A DNA stretch of 64,000 nt, from assembly GCA_943788615.1 (NCBI GenBank), contig CALSQY010000001.1, positions 1,488,001 to 1,552,000 on the forward strand. The letters are read 5' to 3'. Below the pieces are notes generated by a model. It had not been told where the DNA came from, did no database searches, and saw only the letters and a list, made by a program, of their open reading frames with translations. Shown here piece after piece: positions 63,950 to 64,000 of the stretch. Position numbers and translations under genes: made by a program. This DNA comes from UBA4465 sp002292365. Lineage in GTDB: Bacteria > Bacteroidota > Bacteroidia > Cytophagales > Cyclobacteriaceae. Positions within the stretch are counted from its first letter, which is position 1. Each line of letters begins with the position of its first letter.

Positions 63950-64000
63950 AACTATACAAAGGTTACATTTCTGGTTGAAATAATTCGAGGATATTGGGAT

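Noticed and set aside
1..64000. CRISPR array
   Set aside because: No regularly spaced repeats of 24-40 bases with unique spacers; the only repeats are the 309-bp tandem in the tape measure and the two short units at 62694-62750.

Overview
The window is one contiguous piece of an A+T-rich Bacteroidota chromosome. The lineage is indicated by a bacillithiol-type BshB1 deacetylase, a five-repeat DUF349 protein, DUF4407, a T9SS type B (gliding-motility, CHU_C) sorting domain, periplasmic Tat oxidoreductases of the kind common in marine Cytophagia/Saprospiria, and weak or absent Shine-Dalgarno sites. I cannot place the genus.

Positions 1-6991 are ordinary chromosomal genes: the end of trxB, bshB1, a glycosyltransferase, pdxH, miaE, a YqgE/AlgH protein, a DUF349 protein and tRNA-Thr(UGU). 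Positions 7291-24259 are mostly envelope and catabolic genes. They include a TsdA-like dihaem cytochrome with a Tat-exported DsrE-like protein, a glycosylasparaginase, a TlpA thioredoxin, an IorAB-type molybdenum hydroxylase, an SGNH plus PVC-type haem protein, an esterase, a GH109-like oxidoreductase, an RluA-type pseudouridine synthase, a decayed lipoprotein gene, a MOSC protein and an SDR.

Positions 24480-62627 hold an uninterrupted same-strand block of 21 genes, which is a contractile injection system (CIS) of the Afp/PVC/AlgoCIS class. The structural set is recognisable: DUF4255 cap/terminator (Afp16), one sheath, three tube proteins, a small DUF5908-type protein, LysM hub (Afp7), VgrG spike (Afp8), gp25 (Afp9), two large baseplate proteins (Afp11, Afp12), a small fibre-like protein and a 2669-residue tape measure (Afp14). 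I could not find the PAAR tip (Afp10) or the usual AAA+ ATPase (Afp15).

What is unusual is the set of envelope proteins inside the same block. Upstream lie a cytosolic Ig-like protein, a four-helix DUF4407 protein, a secreted protein, a membrane-anchored GH18-fold protein and a two-helix mini-protein. Between baseplate and tape measure lie a STAND NTPase-transmembrane-WD40 protein, a TonB-receptor-type outer-membrane protein, and a SulP transporter whose cytosolic STAS tail is fused to a T9SS type B sorting domain. Tight spacing or overlap ties these to the structural genes. I infer an envelope-linked or envelope-sensing CIS rather than a simple free particle. This is a hypothesis. No obvious toxin cargo is visible.

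After a strong terminator (62642-62686), an iteron-like repeat cluster and about 0.5 kb of unassigned DNA, the window ends with two small reverse-strand hypothetical genes.
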